Shown here one piece after another: positions 27,301 through 36,000 of a stretch of DNA of 64,000 bases (the first letter of the stretch is position 1; each line of letters opens with the position of its first letter). Source of the stretch: Crateriforma spongiae (lineage in GTDB: Bacteria > Planctomycetota > Planctomycetia > Pirellulales > Pirellulaceae). The stretch covers positions 1 through 64,000 of the forward strand of contig NZ_JAAXMS010000006.1 of the NCBI RefSeq assembly GCF_012290005.1, in the 5' to 3' direction. The notes under the pieces are model-generated. The model had not been told where the DNA came from. It did not search any database and saw nothing but the letters and a program-made list of their open reading frames with translations. The position numbers and the translations under genes were made by a program.

Positions 27301-30300
27301 TCGTCATTGGAGACGTCTCCCGGTGCCGTGCTCGCACCGACAATGACCACTTCACCGAGCGGAATTAGGACCGACTCTCCAGCAACAGGCGTTGGGATGT
27401 TGGACGCCAAGTCAACAATCTGCACGATAGCGTCAATCATCTGCACATCAACGTTCCCAAGCAACGAAGCTAAGTCGAGAAGGTTTACCTGATCATAGGG
27501 AGCCGTCTCGCCAGCGAATTTGTCGACCAAGAATTCGAGATCGTTGGCGACTGGTAATGGCTCGGTCAGGATATCGACAATCGGCTCGATGGGTTCGAGA
27601 ACTGCCTGGACTCGCCCCAGAATGTCGCCAGCAAATCCGCTGATGAACGAACCCAGGTCCAAAGCGATGTTCTCAATGGCGACTCGCTCGAGACTACCCG
27701 ATAAGTCGCTGCCGTCAAAGTTCCAGTCCAGTACGAAGTCGGCTTGTAGCTCGGGCAAGGCAGCAAAGGTGGTTCCGGCAACGAGCGCGAAGTCGATGTC
27801 GGCAGCCCCGGTCAGTTTCGCTGCGATCAGATCCGCCGGTGAGACAGCAGTCGATACCAGCTCAGAGAATGTCAGTAGGCCATCGCCTGACGGTTCCTTG
27901 AGATCCACATCAAACTCGGCTTGCAGGCGTGAACCCTGGTCCGTTGCCGAGATCTGGAACAGTCCCAGTGTTCCGGTGAGTTCAGCTTGCGGCAACGTGA
28001 CGAGCACACCCAGCTCAAGTTCATTCACATCGGTCGTGTCGACATAAAACCCGTTTGCGCGGTCGACACCGACTGCTACGTCCAATGCCCAGTCGAGTGA
28101 TGCATGCACGCCACCGTCCAAGTCCAGGCCGACGCCTGGCAACCCAAGGTCAAAGTCGATTCCCGCGCCGACTTCATAGGAGCCGCCGAGCATCAGGTCC
28201 AAGGCCACTGCTTGGTTCAGCGAATCAAACAGAAGCGAGATATCTTGGTGATCTACTTTGCCATCGCCGTTTGTATCGGCGAGTCGCATGACGTCGCCGA
28301 GCGCGTCGAACAACACTTGCTTAACTTCTTCGACTAGTTGTCCCGGCTGCAAGTCGTCTCGCAGAATCGGCAAAGCATCTTCGCGGACTTCACGCAAAAA
28401 GTCAGCCGCCGACTCAAACTTGTCGCCTACCATCGGCAAGTCGCGATTGAGGACTTGTTCACGCAGTAGACCTTCGACTTTGATCAGCAACGCCTCGATA
28501 CCATCGGCCAGAACGCGTAGACCCTCGTCGACTGGATCAAAATCCTCGATCAGACTATTCACATCCGGTGCTTGCAACGTCACTTGCGGATCTTCTTCAT
28601 TGAACAGCCCAGCGATGTTGCCGATGCCCACGATGATCGCATTGGCCTGGTTAACCTCGCTACCGCCTACCGGATCGGATTCCGTTGGGAAGTACAGTGG
28701 CAGTACGATGGAAGCTCCTGCTGCGAAGGTCGTCTCGATGTCCGTCGCCGAGATCGATCGAACTTCATCCAGTGTGTATTGACCACTGGCTTTCGAAGCC
28801 AAGCCTGCGGCAAGTTGTGCGGAATCCGATGTCGCCGCGTCACCATCGCCATCCACTGTGATGCTGCCTGAGCGAATGAACAAGCCGAGCGGCCCCATGG
28901 CGATGGATGCGTTCAAGTCACTGGCCCCGAACGCAACCTCGGCTTCTAATCCGGTCGTGTCTCCGACGTACAGCGTTGGGGCAGTCGCTGTACCGGAGAG
29001 CACGTCGGCGACATCCGCACCGAATACTAGATTCGCCTGAAGCGCGGCGAGTGCCGCAATGTTTGTCTGGGCTCCCACGTCGACCAGCTCGCCAAGCAAA
29101 TCAAAGGCACTTGTATCGTCGGTTGAGGCGGCGACAAGATCAGCCAAGTCGAGGGAGAGTGGCAAGTTGGCTTGCTGTTCGAGGCTGAATTCAACCGACA
29201 TTTCGAGCGTGTCGTTTTGCCAAACCAACAGCACATCCAGCAACTCTGGTGAAAGCCGCAGTGCGTCTTCAAGTAGCAGCTCCAAACGCTCGCCCAATTC
29301 TTGAATCGTCGCTTCGTCCGTTTCCAGTAAGTTGTCGAGCGCTTGCTGCAGCTTTGCCGCGTGGTCCAAAAGCGTGTTGACACTGGAACCGACGCCGGGC
29401 AATTCTTCGTTCCACTTCCCTTGTTCTGTGAGCGTATCCAAGACTTCGATCACATCACCCGCCATGTCCACCCACTGATCAATCGTCACGGTGGAGAGTG
29501 AGTTGACGTTTCTCAATGCCTCGTTCACGTCGAGCGAGAAATTGGTTGGATCATTCAAGTCGTCGATACCAACCGTGATGACGCCGCCATCGAGTTCCAA
29601 TCCAGGAATTCCCTCTGCAGTGATGTCCTCCAAAGAAATATCCGCCGATCCAGTCAAGCTCGACGACTGCACCAACGCTCCCGGATCAGTCAGTACCAGT
29701 TCGCTCAAACGCTTGAAGGTGATTCGTCCATCGGTTTGCTGATCGTCGGCAAGCTCCAAAGCGACGGTCGCATCGGCGGCAACCCCGATTTCACCGACAC
29801 TCAGGCCTACGAAACCCAATCGGGCTGACGCACTTGCTGACTCCGTCGCTGCTGTGACGTCCGCAGAGATGCTAACGTCATCAATGAAAAAGTGATTCGC
29901 CCAGCTATCGTCGTCACTGATGTCGTCCGGCGTGCTGTCCTCTGCCAGGGCATTCAGGTCAACGCCGAACACTCCCGACAGTAGGAACTCACCGGTTGCT
30001 CCAGCGGTTCCATCGAGATTGAGCCCAGCCAACGAGCCGTAGGATTTGTCGGTAGTCAAATCGAGCGCTGCTAGATTGCGTGAGGCCGAGACTTCAAAAT
30101 CGAAAGTCAGTTCAGCCGTGTCCGGCAAGTACGAAAGCAAAGTCTCTCGTTCGGTGAGCATTTGCAGCCGCTCACGGAAGTCGTCGAATGTCGCAAAGTC
30201 TGCTCGTCCCTCATCGTCACTCAGGCCTCCGTCTACCATTTCGCTGAACCGATCCGCCAAGCCTGAAAGATCCGGCAACTTCAATCCTTCCAGCCAGGGC

Positions 30301-31334
30301 AGGAAGTCATCGCCAAGCCCAGAGGCGTCGCTGGAATCGAGCGAGCCGAGCAGTTCATCGAGCTTCGATCCGATCAAGCCGAAAAAGCCTCGCAAGTCTT
30401 CTTGATCGATGCGTGTCATGCGAATCAGGTCGCCCGTCTCCGAAAGTTCTGGCAACTCAACTGTGCCATCGAAGACTGCTGAGTCATTCCAAACGAACGT
30501 CTCGCTGCCGGAGTAGTCACCGATCGCGAAACCGGTATCGAACTCGGATTCAAAACTGCCCGTTGCTGCCAGGCTGACCAGGCCGTCGATGGAAGCCCCT
30601 TGCAACTGGTTCGCAGTGATCCTCTGGCTGCCGAAATCTGCCTCCAATTCAGCATTCAGCAGAACACTACCATTGTTGACGCTCGCCCCAAGTGGCCCAA
30701 TGTGGATGCCACCGCTAATTCCACTTGCATCAATCGATAGGCTCGTCGTCACTTCGCCGAGACTCGCGTAAAATTCTTGCCCAACACGATCCACGCCAAG
30801 GGTGATCGTCATCTCGGTGAGGGATTCGACAGAAACGACAGGAGCATCATCCGCCCAGGAGATCCACAGCGCCTCGCCAAAGTCACTGAGCATTTCGCTT
30901 CGAGTCGTCAATTGCTGTAGAGTGGCCGTCAGTTCGATCGACGCTCCCGAGGAATCGTCGATTTCTTCCACCGACACAGAACCGGAATCGATCCTTGTCG
31001 TCGTTCCTCCGCTCGACAACTGAAATCCGTCGAGCAGGCCAACCACATCGGCTGGGGTGACTTCAGCGGCTGATGTCAGCAGGCTCGAAAGCGGTTCGAT
31101 CAAACCATCGCGGACAATCTCTGAGAAGTCTGAAAGCTGACCTGCTGATTTCTCTAGTCCTGGGATCTGCTGAGCGTACTGCGCGTGCGTTTCGACTTCA
31201 TCCAGCGTGTCGGCCAGTGTTTCCAGGCCACCCAGCAGCGTCGTTTGCTCAAGCGGAGCGAACAAGAGTTGTCGCTTTTCCAGTGTTTCAAAAGTTCGTC
31301 GTCGCTTGGCGTTTCTGTTCGTTCGTCGTGACAT
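24351..31334 (-). CDS. Giant RTX-repeat and dockerin-containing surface protein
   Basis: The start at 31334 (GGAGAGGA just upstream) gives 2,327 residues; an in-frame start exists at 31382. The N-terminus MSRRTNRNAKRRR followed by FETLEKRQLLFA is the arginine-rich leader common on large planctomycete surface proteins. Residues up to about 1600 are acidic repeats of a similar beta-rich unit with several EF-hand-like loops (ADTNGDGKVDHQDI, NDTSGDGKVRLQEF). From about 1630 to 2110 there are some 30 calcium-binding nonapeptides (GGSGDDSITGG type). The C-terminus holds a dockerin type I pair (DVNGDGIVSALDALLVINHL and DVSGDNWITALDALRVINEL). It is probably an extracellular calcium-folded adhesin or scaffold. 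The final 20 or so residues may be replacement sequence, as an IS remnant lies immediately downstream. Confidence 0.9.
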   Translation of the reverse strand: MSRRTNRNAKRRRTFETLEKRQLLFAPLEQTTLLGGLETLADTLDEVETHAQYAQQIPGLEKSAGQLSDFSEIVRDGLIEPLSSLLTSAAEVTPADVVGLLDGFQLSSGGTTTRIDSGSVSVEEIDDSSGASIELTATLQQLTTRSEMLSDFGEALWISWADDAPVVSVESLTEMTITLGVDRVGQEFYASLGEVTTSLSIDASGISGGIHIGPLGASVNNGSVLLNAELEADFGSQRITANQLQGASIDGLVSLAATGSFESEFDTGFAIGDYSGSETFVWNDSAVFDGTVELPELSETGDLIRMTRIDQEDLRGFFGLIGSKLDELLGSLDSSDASGLGDDFLPWLEGLKLPDLSGLADRFSEMVDGGLSDDEGRADFATFDDFRERLQMLTERETLLSYLPDTAELTFDFEVSASRNLAALDLTTDKSYGSLAGLNLDGTAGATGEFLLSGVFGVDLNALAEDSTPDDISDDDSWANHFFIDDVSISADVTAATESASASARLGFVGLSVGEIGVAADATVALELADDQQTDGRITFKRLSELVLTDPGALVQSSSLTGSADISLEDITAEGIPGLELDGGVITVGIDDLNDPTNFSLDVNEALRNVNSLSTVTIDQWVDMAGDVIEVLDTLTEQGKWNEELPGVGSSVNTLLDHAAKLQQALDNLLETDEATIQELGERLELLLEDALRLSPELLDVLLVWQNDTLEMSVEFSLEQQANLPLSLDLADLVAASTDDTSAFDLLGELVDVGAQTNIAALAALQANLVFGADVADVLSGTATAPTLYVGDTTGLEAEVAFGASDLNASIAMGPLGLFIRSGSITVDGDGDAATSDSAQLAAGLASKASGQYTLDEVRSISATDIETTFAAGASIVLPLYFPTESDPVGGSEVNQANAIIVGIGNIAGLFNEEDPQVTLQAPDVNSLIEDFDPVDEGLRVLADGIEALLIKVEGLLREQVLNRDLPMVGDKFESAADFLREVREDALPILRDDLQPGQLVEEVKQVLFDALGDVMRLADTNGDGKVDHQDISLLFDSLNQAVALDLMLGGSYEVGAGIDFDLGLPGVGLDLDGGVHASLDWALDVAVGVDRANGFYVDTTDVNELELGVLVTLPQAELTGTLGLFQISATDQGSRLQAEFDVDLKEPSGDGLLTFSELVSTAVSPADLIAAKLTGAADIDFALVAGTTFAALPELQADFVLDWNFDGSDLSGSLERVAIENIALDLGSFISGFAGDILGRVQAVLEPIEPIVDILTEPLPVANDLEFLVDKFAGETAPYDQVNLLDLASLLGNVDVQMIDAIVQIVDLASNIPTPVAGESVLIPLGEVVIVGASTAPGDVSNDDAAISEKDLHEELESFTGSEEQEQFAQESSAFLDQMTSITGGGFVFPIIDNPASLLGILLGQDATLFGYQTPKLSADFSMGVTVPITGPLAVEFVGGIGVSAQFAFGYDTRGLRNFIESRNPLELGDGFFVSDTENVDGTGADVDEVTLRGSLEAFATLTTGVASASVGGGIYATVGANLNDTSGDGKVRLQEFVDNLPLCAFDFAGSVSAGLRVKAQVLGAPFSKNIATVKLLEFGLSCSPAQSLALGEIDADGVYNLFVGDSADRREVGQGIIDEYVTFAPSLDADGNSVIEVSGFGITETISNVNGIRADAGDGNDSLVVLGSIDVPVEFHGGQGDDELVGGNLADILQGGGGDDLIQGNGGDDEIRGGAGTNTLEGGSGDDSITGGDRDDFIDAGSGDDAVNAGRGNDTILGGSGMDSLDAGDGNDVVYGGDDSDWIKAGSGDDEVYGGLGDDAIEADDGDDLVDAGAGADFVHGGRGIDRLKGGLGDDIIFGGFDADFIDGFDGNDILIGGNDATEDIRDDSNDIIRGDAGDDILIGDDGAVLDFDGTFHIIEVIGGSGDDYLEGGIGKDWAHGVGGNDEIYGGEGHDHLIGGDGDDEIFGEAGSDWLEGRDGVDRIFGHAGGDLIGGGRGADYIDGGDDEDQLYAHETGGGEPWFIGRKETEDDATEDVLLGRAGPDEIVGGLGNDTIFGGAGSDAILDRGGDDLIEGGLGNDYIETTMGHDTIFGQWGDDEFVVGTGSFARVDGQHGVKQPVASELPDDANNKMLVYQADIDLDFVTNKLADDVTDIDHLDASFATGFKMRIDRDAVEKITDSSNTLRLDFARDADVQLDGAWQEADGIDIDGVAYRQLTSQGVTLIVPDLKPQHRESDPNDVNGDGIVSALDALLVINHLNRQNESRSVILTPTEEQNLLDVSGDNWITALDALRVINELNRRSRASSEGEGESAFEFYGDEDLRKRKVHVEFETIEHRQLIDRL

Positions 31335-31418
31335 AGCGGCTGAATCCTCTCCGGCTGAAATGGTTCTGCCGGTGAATTGCAATCGCTTTCAATAGTGGAC
31401 AAGAAAAACGAAAAATTT

Positions 31419-31510
31419 GACGCAGAGGCGCAGGAGGCGGAGAGTCGCAGAGAAGAGGCTGTTCATGCAAACGATTTCTCTGCGTCCCTGCGTCTCCCCG
31501 CCTCTGCGCT
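31419..31510. repeat. Hairpin repeat copy A (left of GxxExxY gene)
   Basis: About 92 bp with long imperfect inverted arms. GACGCAGAGGCGC begins the left arm and CCCCGCCTCTGCGCT ends the right arm, and the centre contains CGCAGAGAAG and TTCTCTGCGTCC. Copy B has the same orientation and most of the same sequence. Confidence 0.85.
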
Positions 31511-31517
31511 TCATTCT

Positions 31518-31901
31518 TCACAGCCCGTTCACAACACGGTGAAACCCGTCTTTGACCATCCGCTCTCCGAAATTCACGACCAACCCGAGCTTTAGATTCA
31601 TAAGCCGAAGATACGTCAGCGTTTGGGCTTCAAACAATTCGTTGTACCTCGAAGTAGCTTTACATTCCACGATCACCAAGGCATTGACCAAGAGATCGAG
31701 CTTCAACGGCGTGGAAAGAGCTTTCCCTTTGTAGTTAATGGGGACTTGGAGCTGTCTTTTGACGTTAAAACCGGCTTCGTTGAGTTCCCATGCGAGAGCC
31801 TCCTCGTAGACCGATTCCAGCAGTCCCGGCCCACCAAGCGTTCGGTGAACTTCAATTGAAAGATTCAAGACAGCTTTGCTGATATCGTTTTCCTGCATCA
31901 T
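31518..31901 (-). CDS. GxxExxY protein (PDDEXK-like small protein)
   Basis: The start ATG at 31901 has GGAGAAGTG just upstream and gives 127 residues; the open frame reaches 31943, but that extension would lie in the hairpin repeat. The defining motif is GLLESVYEEAL (G-x2-E-x2-Y). It is followed by LDLLVNALVIVECKATSRY, which resembles the D-x(n)-E-x-K core of the restriction-endonuclease-like fold, and LRLMNLKLGLVVNFG. The family is widespread and its function is unsettled. Both sides carry the same hairpin repeat in direct orientation, so the gene looks like cargo or the driver of a small repeat unit. Confidence 0.88.
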   Translation of the reverse strand: MMQENDISKAVLNLSIEVHRTLGGPGLLESVYEEALAWELNEAGFNVKRQLQVPINYKGKALSTPLKLDLLVNALVIVECKATSRYNELFEAQTLTYLRLMNLKLGLVVNFGERMVKDGFHRVVNGL

Positions 31902-31928
31902 CACTTCTCCGTGAAACAAAGGGAATTT

Positions 31929-32017
31929 GACGCAGAGGCGCAAGAGACGGAGAGTCGCAGAGAAGACAACTGGAATTCATTGTTCTCTGCGTCCCTGCGT
32001 CTCCCCGCCTCTGCGCT
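31929..32017. repeat. Hairpin repeat copy B (right of GxxExxY gene)
   Basis: About 89 bp, same orientation as copy A and nearly identical in both arms (GACGCAGAGGCGCAAGAG at the left, CTCCCCGCCTCTGCGCT at the right). The loop differs (ACAACTGGAATTCATTG). The arms fold into a long imperfect hairpin. Confidence 0.85.
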
Positions 32018-32100
32018 TACTTCTACTTCCTAGATTTTCGCAAATTTCGATGGCCAAGAAGCCTCGCGAGCGCAATTCACGTCTACGGAGGTAACAAACC

Positions 32101-32439
32101 ATGAACTTTCTTGACTTCAGTGAGCAGTCACTGGGTATCCGCACATTGGCTGCGGTGACCGTTCTCATCATCCTGGCGGTGATTGCCGCTGGGGTGGTTG
32201 TTTTCGCTATGATGATGGTTCTGTTCAGCGTCGATGGTCCTGATCATCGCATGAACGACTCCACGTTGAAGTGGGGTATCTGGATCGTCGGCATTTCGCT
32301 TGGTTTGGCTGTGCTTGTGCCGCCGATTCTTGTCTTGCTTCGAGCGTCGCCAGCGATCAGCTTACTGCCAGCGGGACTGGGATTCGTGGCCGCTGGCTTA
32401 ACGACCCTCTGGCTAGTTGTGCAAAACCTAGGAACCTAA
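32101..32439 (+). CDS. Small integral membrane protein, function unknown
   Basis: The 112-residue protein is preceded by GGAGGTAACAAACC, a strong ribosome site. Three hydrophobic helices are visible: about 14-42, 57-80 (WGIWIVGISLGLAVLVPPIL) and 84-106. A short polar loop (DGPDHRMNDSTLK) separates the first two. No family is recognised. It lies 1 nt upstream of an ECF sigma factor and the kinase, so it belongs to that operon and could be a sensor or anchor for it. Confidence 0.8.
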   Translation: MNFLDFSEQSLGIRTLAAVTVLIILAVIAAGVVVFAMMMVLFSVDGPDHRMNDSTLKWGIWIVGISLGLAVLVPPILVLLRASPAISLLPAGLGFVAAGLTTLWLVVQNLGT

Positions 32440-32440
32440 A

Positions 32441-33037
32441 ATGGACCACGAGTCAGTCAAATTGGTGGACCGCTGGCGTGGTGGAGACGAGCTGGCTGCC
32501 GGGGAGATTTACGATCGCTACGTCTCGCGATTGATCGCCTTGGCGGCAAGCAGACTTTCTCCGACACTTGCCCGACGCATTGAAGCCGAAGACATCGTTC
32601 AATCGGTCTACCGCAGCTTTTTTGCTCGGACAGGTGAAGACCGTTTGCAAGTTCAGCAAAGCGGCCAACTTTGGGGCTTGCTGGCCGCTATCACACTGAA
32701 CAAGGTCCGCGCGCAAGCACGGTTCCATCAAGCGGATAAACGTAGCGTTACGGCAGAAGCCAGCATCAACGCCAGTCGCAGTTGCTACGGTTTGGCACCC
32801 GCCGATTTGGCCGGTGAGCCCACCGCAGACGAAGCAGCCATCCTCGCAGAACAGTATCATTTGGCCGCACAAAAGATGACGCCTGTGGGCAAACAAGTTT
32901 TCGAGCTGTACCTCCAGAACACATCCGTTCCGGAGATTGCAAAAGCAGTACGCAGATCGGAACGTACCGTTAGACGTGAGCTCGAGCAGATAAGAAAACT
33001 GCTCACGGAGATGTTGGAGTCGAGAGCGGACGCGTAG
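32441..33037 (+). CDS. ECF sigma factor linked to a Ser/Thr kinase
   Basis: The 198-residue protein contains a sigma region 2 (AGEIYDRYVSRLIALAASRL, then EDIVQSVYRSFFAR) and a region 4 (TPVGKQVFELYLQNTSVPEIAKAVRRSERTVRRELEQIRKLL, in pieces). The kinase gene begins at the next base after its stop. In planctomycetes many ECF groups are encoded directly beside a kinase instead of an anti-sigma factor. Control by phosphorylation is known for such groups and is inferred here. Confidence 0.92.
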   Translation: MDHESVKLVDRWRGGDELAAGEIYDRYVSRLIALAASRLSPTLARRIEAEDIVQSVYRSFFARTGEDRLQVQQSGQLWGLLAAITLNKVRAQARFHQADKRSVTAEASINASRSCYGLAPADLAGEPTADEAAILAEQYHLAAQKMTPVGKQVFELYLQNTSVPEIAKAVRRSERTVRRELEQIRKLLTEMLESRADA

Positions 33038-36000
33038 ATGACCAACATTGCCGACGAATACGAAAAACATTTTAAAGCGGGGCTTCGCGACTTGGGCGAA
33101 TTTCTCCGCCAGCGGTCATTGTCAGTTGATGAAGTTCGCGAAGTTGTACTTGCTGATCAGTATCTTCGCCATCAGCACTCCGAATCGATCCCAGTGCAAC
33201 AGTACATTCGTGATCTCGAAGTCGTCGCAAACGATCACTCTCTGCAAATCGAACTCTGGTGTGAGGCCTTCGGATACGTCGAAGAAGACCAGTCCTTGAC
33301 GCCTTCCACCCGGGCCGCGTTCTTAGACGAGGTACCCGCAGAAATTCGCGGGCAAGTCAGTCAAGCCGTTGGCACATCGGCAAGCCCAGCGATCGAATCC
33401 GATCAGCGTCCAGAACTCGATCGATATCGCATCGACGATGAAATTGGCCGAGGAACTTTTGGGATTGTTTATCGTGCTTGGGATCTCCAGTTACAACGGA
33501 GCGTCGCTGTCAAAGTCATTCATGGCTTGGCAACCGACGAGACACTCTTCGCCGAAGCCCGGATTGTCGCCAAGTTAGACGACCCAGGAATCGTTTCTGT
33601 TTTTGATTGCGGTATCGATCCACTGGGACGAACCTTTATTGTCACATCCCTGTTGGACGGCCAGAGTCTTTCCGATTGGTCCATGTCCATCGATAAGGAC
33701 CAGCCACGCATTGTGCGTCTATTTGCGGGCCTCTGCGATTCACTCGGGAAGGCTCACGCATCAGGGATCGTGCATCGCGATTTGAAACCCAGCAACATCA
33801 TCGTTCGCGAAGGCGACCGGCCAGTGATTCTTGACTTTGGACTGGCCTTGGCGGAATGGAATGCCGGACGCAGTGGCGAGCTGGTCGGCACTCCTGCCTA
33901 CATGAGCCCCGAACAGGCGCGCGGAGAAGGCCACCGCGTCGATGCTCGAAGTGACGTGTTTTCGTTGGGCGTTTTGTTGATTGAAGCGTTGACCAAACAA
34001 CGCCCATGGAGAAGTCAAACGTCACGGGAATTACTCGAAGAAGTCTCAACTGGCAGACTTATTTCAATCGGACGGATAGCTCCTGAGATGCCCGTCGAGT
34101 TGCAACGGATTTGTAACAAAGCCACGGCTGCAGCGATGAGCGATCGTTACGACTCCGCGGCAAGTCTGGCAGAGGACTTGCATTGGTACGAAAGTCGTCC
34201 TCAGCCAGCCCAAATCGCCACCCCGATGCGAACTCCCAATCGCGGCTTGCGCCCTTTCACGTCGGCAGACGCCGATGACTTCTGGGCTCTGCTGCCTGGA
34301 CAACGCGATGCACGCGGGATGCCGGACAACGTACGTTGGTGGCTTGATCGCCTTCAGCCGACCGAGCCGGCAGCCACGGCAAGACCCGTACTCGTTTTGT
34401 ACGGCCCCAGCGGAAGCGGAAAGAGTTCGCTCCTGCACGCAGGAGTTTTGCCGCACATTAGTCCGCAAATTGATGTCACCTGTGTGGACATGACGGAACA
34501 GAAAGACCTTTCCGGCCTCGCGAATGAACTCCACCATCGCTGTGGACTCAGGGGATCTGAGGCGGGCAGTTTTTCCGAACTTTGTCGCCAGCTTCGGGAA
34601 CAAGGGCGAACCAAGCAGGTTGTGGTGCTCGATCAATTCGAGCAAGTGTTCAGTTGGAATGAATCCGAGCCCTTCGGCGACGAACTCGTCCAAGGATTAA
34701 GGCAGGCTGATGGAGCGCAGTTGCAATTCGTCCTTGTGGTGCGCGATGAATTTTGGTCCGCCACGAGTCGACTGATGCACTCGATTGACCAGCCACTAAG
34801 AGATCAACGCAACGCCATCGGCGCTGAGGTTTTCGGCAGTTCTCACGCGGGCGCGGTCCTGCAGATCTGGAGTCAGCATTCTCTGAGTGAACAGTTTGTT
34901 GAAGATGCTTTAGATCTGGTGGCTGAGGACGGCCAAGTTGTAGCGGTACGCCTAGCTTTGCTGGCAGCGCTCCTGGGGCAGGACGAGTGGACGAGGACGC
35001 GGTTGGACCAGCTCCGTGAGCGTGGCTCTCTTGGACAAGTCTTCTTGGAAGAATCCATTGATCGATCGACACAATACAAACACATGACGGAGCCAGCGAT
35101 AGCTTGCCTGCGACGGCTTGTCCCGCAAAATGGGAAGTTACGAGGATCCCCGGTTACGCGAAGCGATCTTTGCAAGACGAGTGGCTTGAATGCATCGGAC
35201 CCGCTATTTGGGGACTTGATGGATCGTCTTGACCAGCAACTGCACCTGATCACACCAACCAGCAGCAGTGATGCCGAAGCTTCCTATCAGTTGACACACG
35301 ACTTTTGGGTAACCGAGATTCGCAACTGGCTCCGGCGGCATGACCGTTCGACTATCAAGGGACGAGCTGCGATTGATTTGTTGGAGCGTTCTGAGAGGTG
35401 GCATGCAGACCCGAGCAAGAGCAACCTGGCTGGCCCCATCGATTGCCTGCGATTCGGATTTCTCACAAGACCAGAGAACGATGAGCAACGCCGGTTTGTG
35501 CGTGCTTCTGCGGTGCGACAGCTGAAGGTCGATACGGCAGTCATGGCTGTTCTCGCTCTACTCGCGGCCATGTTTTGGTGGACCATCAAATCAGTCGAGG
35601 CTGGGGCCATTGCTGAGCGCGTTGCAACAAGTAGTACAGATCAACTGGACGCCAGCATTACTGATGCGCGCCAGCGATTGCGTTGGACCAAGCCGCCGCT
35701 GACAAATCAACTCCAAAGATCGGAAGCGAAAGGCGATCTGCAAGCGAAAGATCGAGTCGCCCTTGCACTCTTAAAGTCCGAACCCGAGCACGCGATGTAT
35801 TTGAGTCATCGAGTCTTGGAGGTTACAGCGCCGCTACGAAACATCATGCTCAGCCACTTGCGATCGGACCTTTCGGATGCTGATCGAGATGCTGTCATCG
35901 CATCGCTGGTAAGTGTGCTTTCCGGTCCCGACAACACGCGTCGCACAAGACTGCGAGCCGCTGCCGCTTTGGCACCCCTCGCGCCCGAGCATCCCGACTG

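Noticed and set aside
25521-30771. Many long open frames on the plus strand opposite the RTX/dockerin gene
   Set aside because: They are antisense shadows of repeated GC-rich codons, with low-complexity Ser/Pro/Arg composition and no family features.
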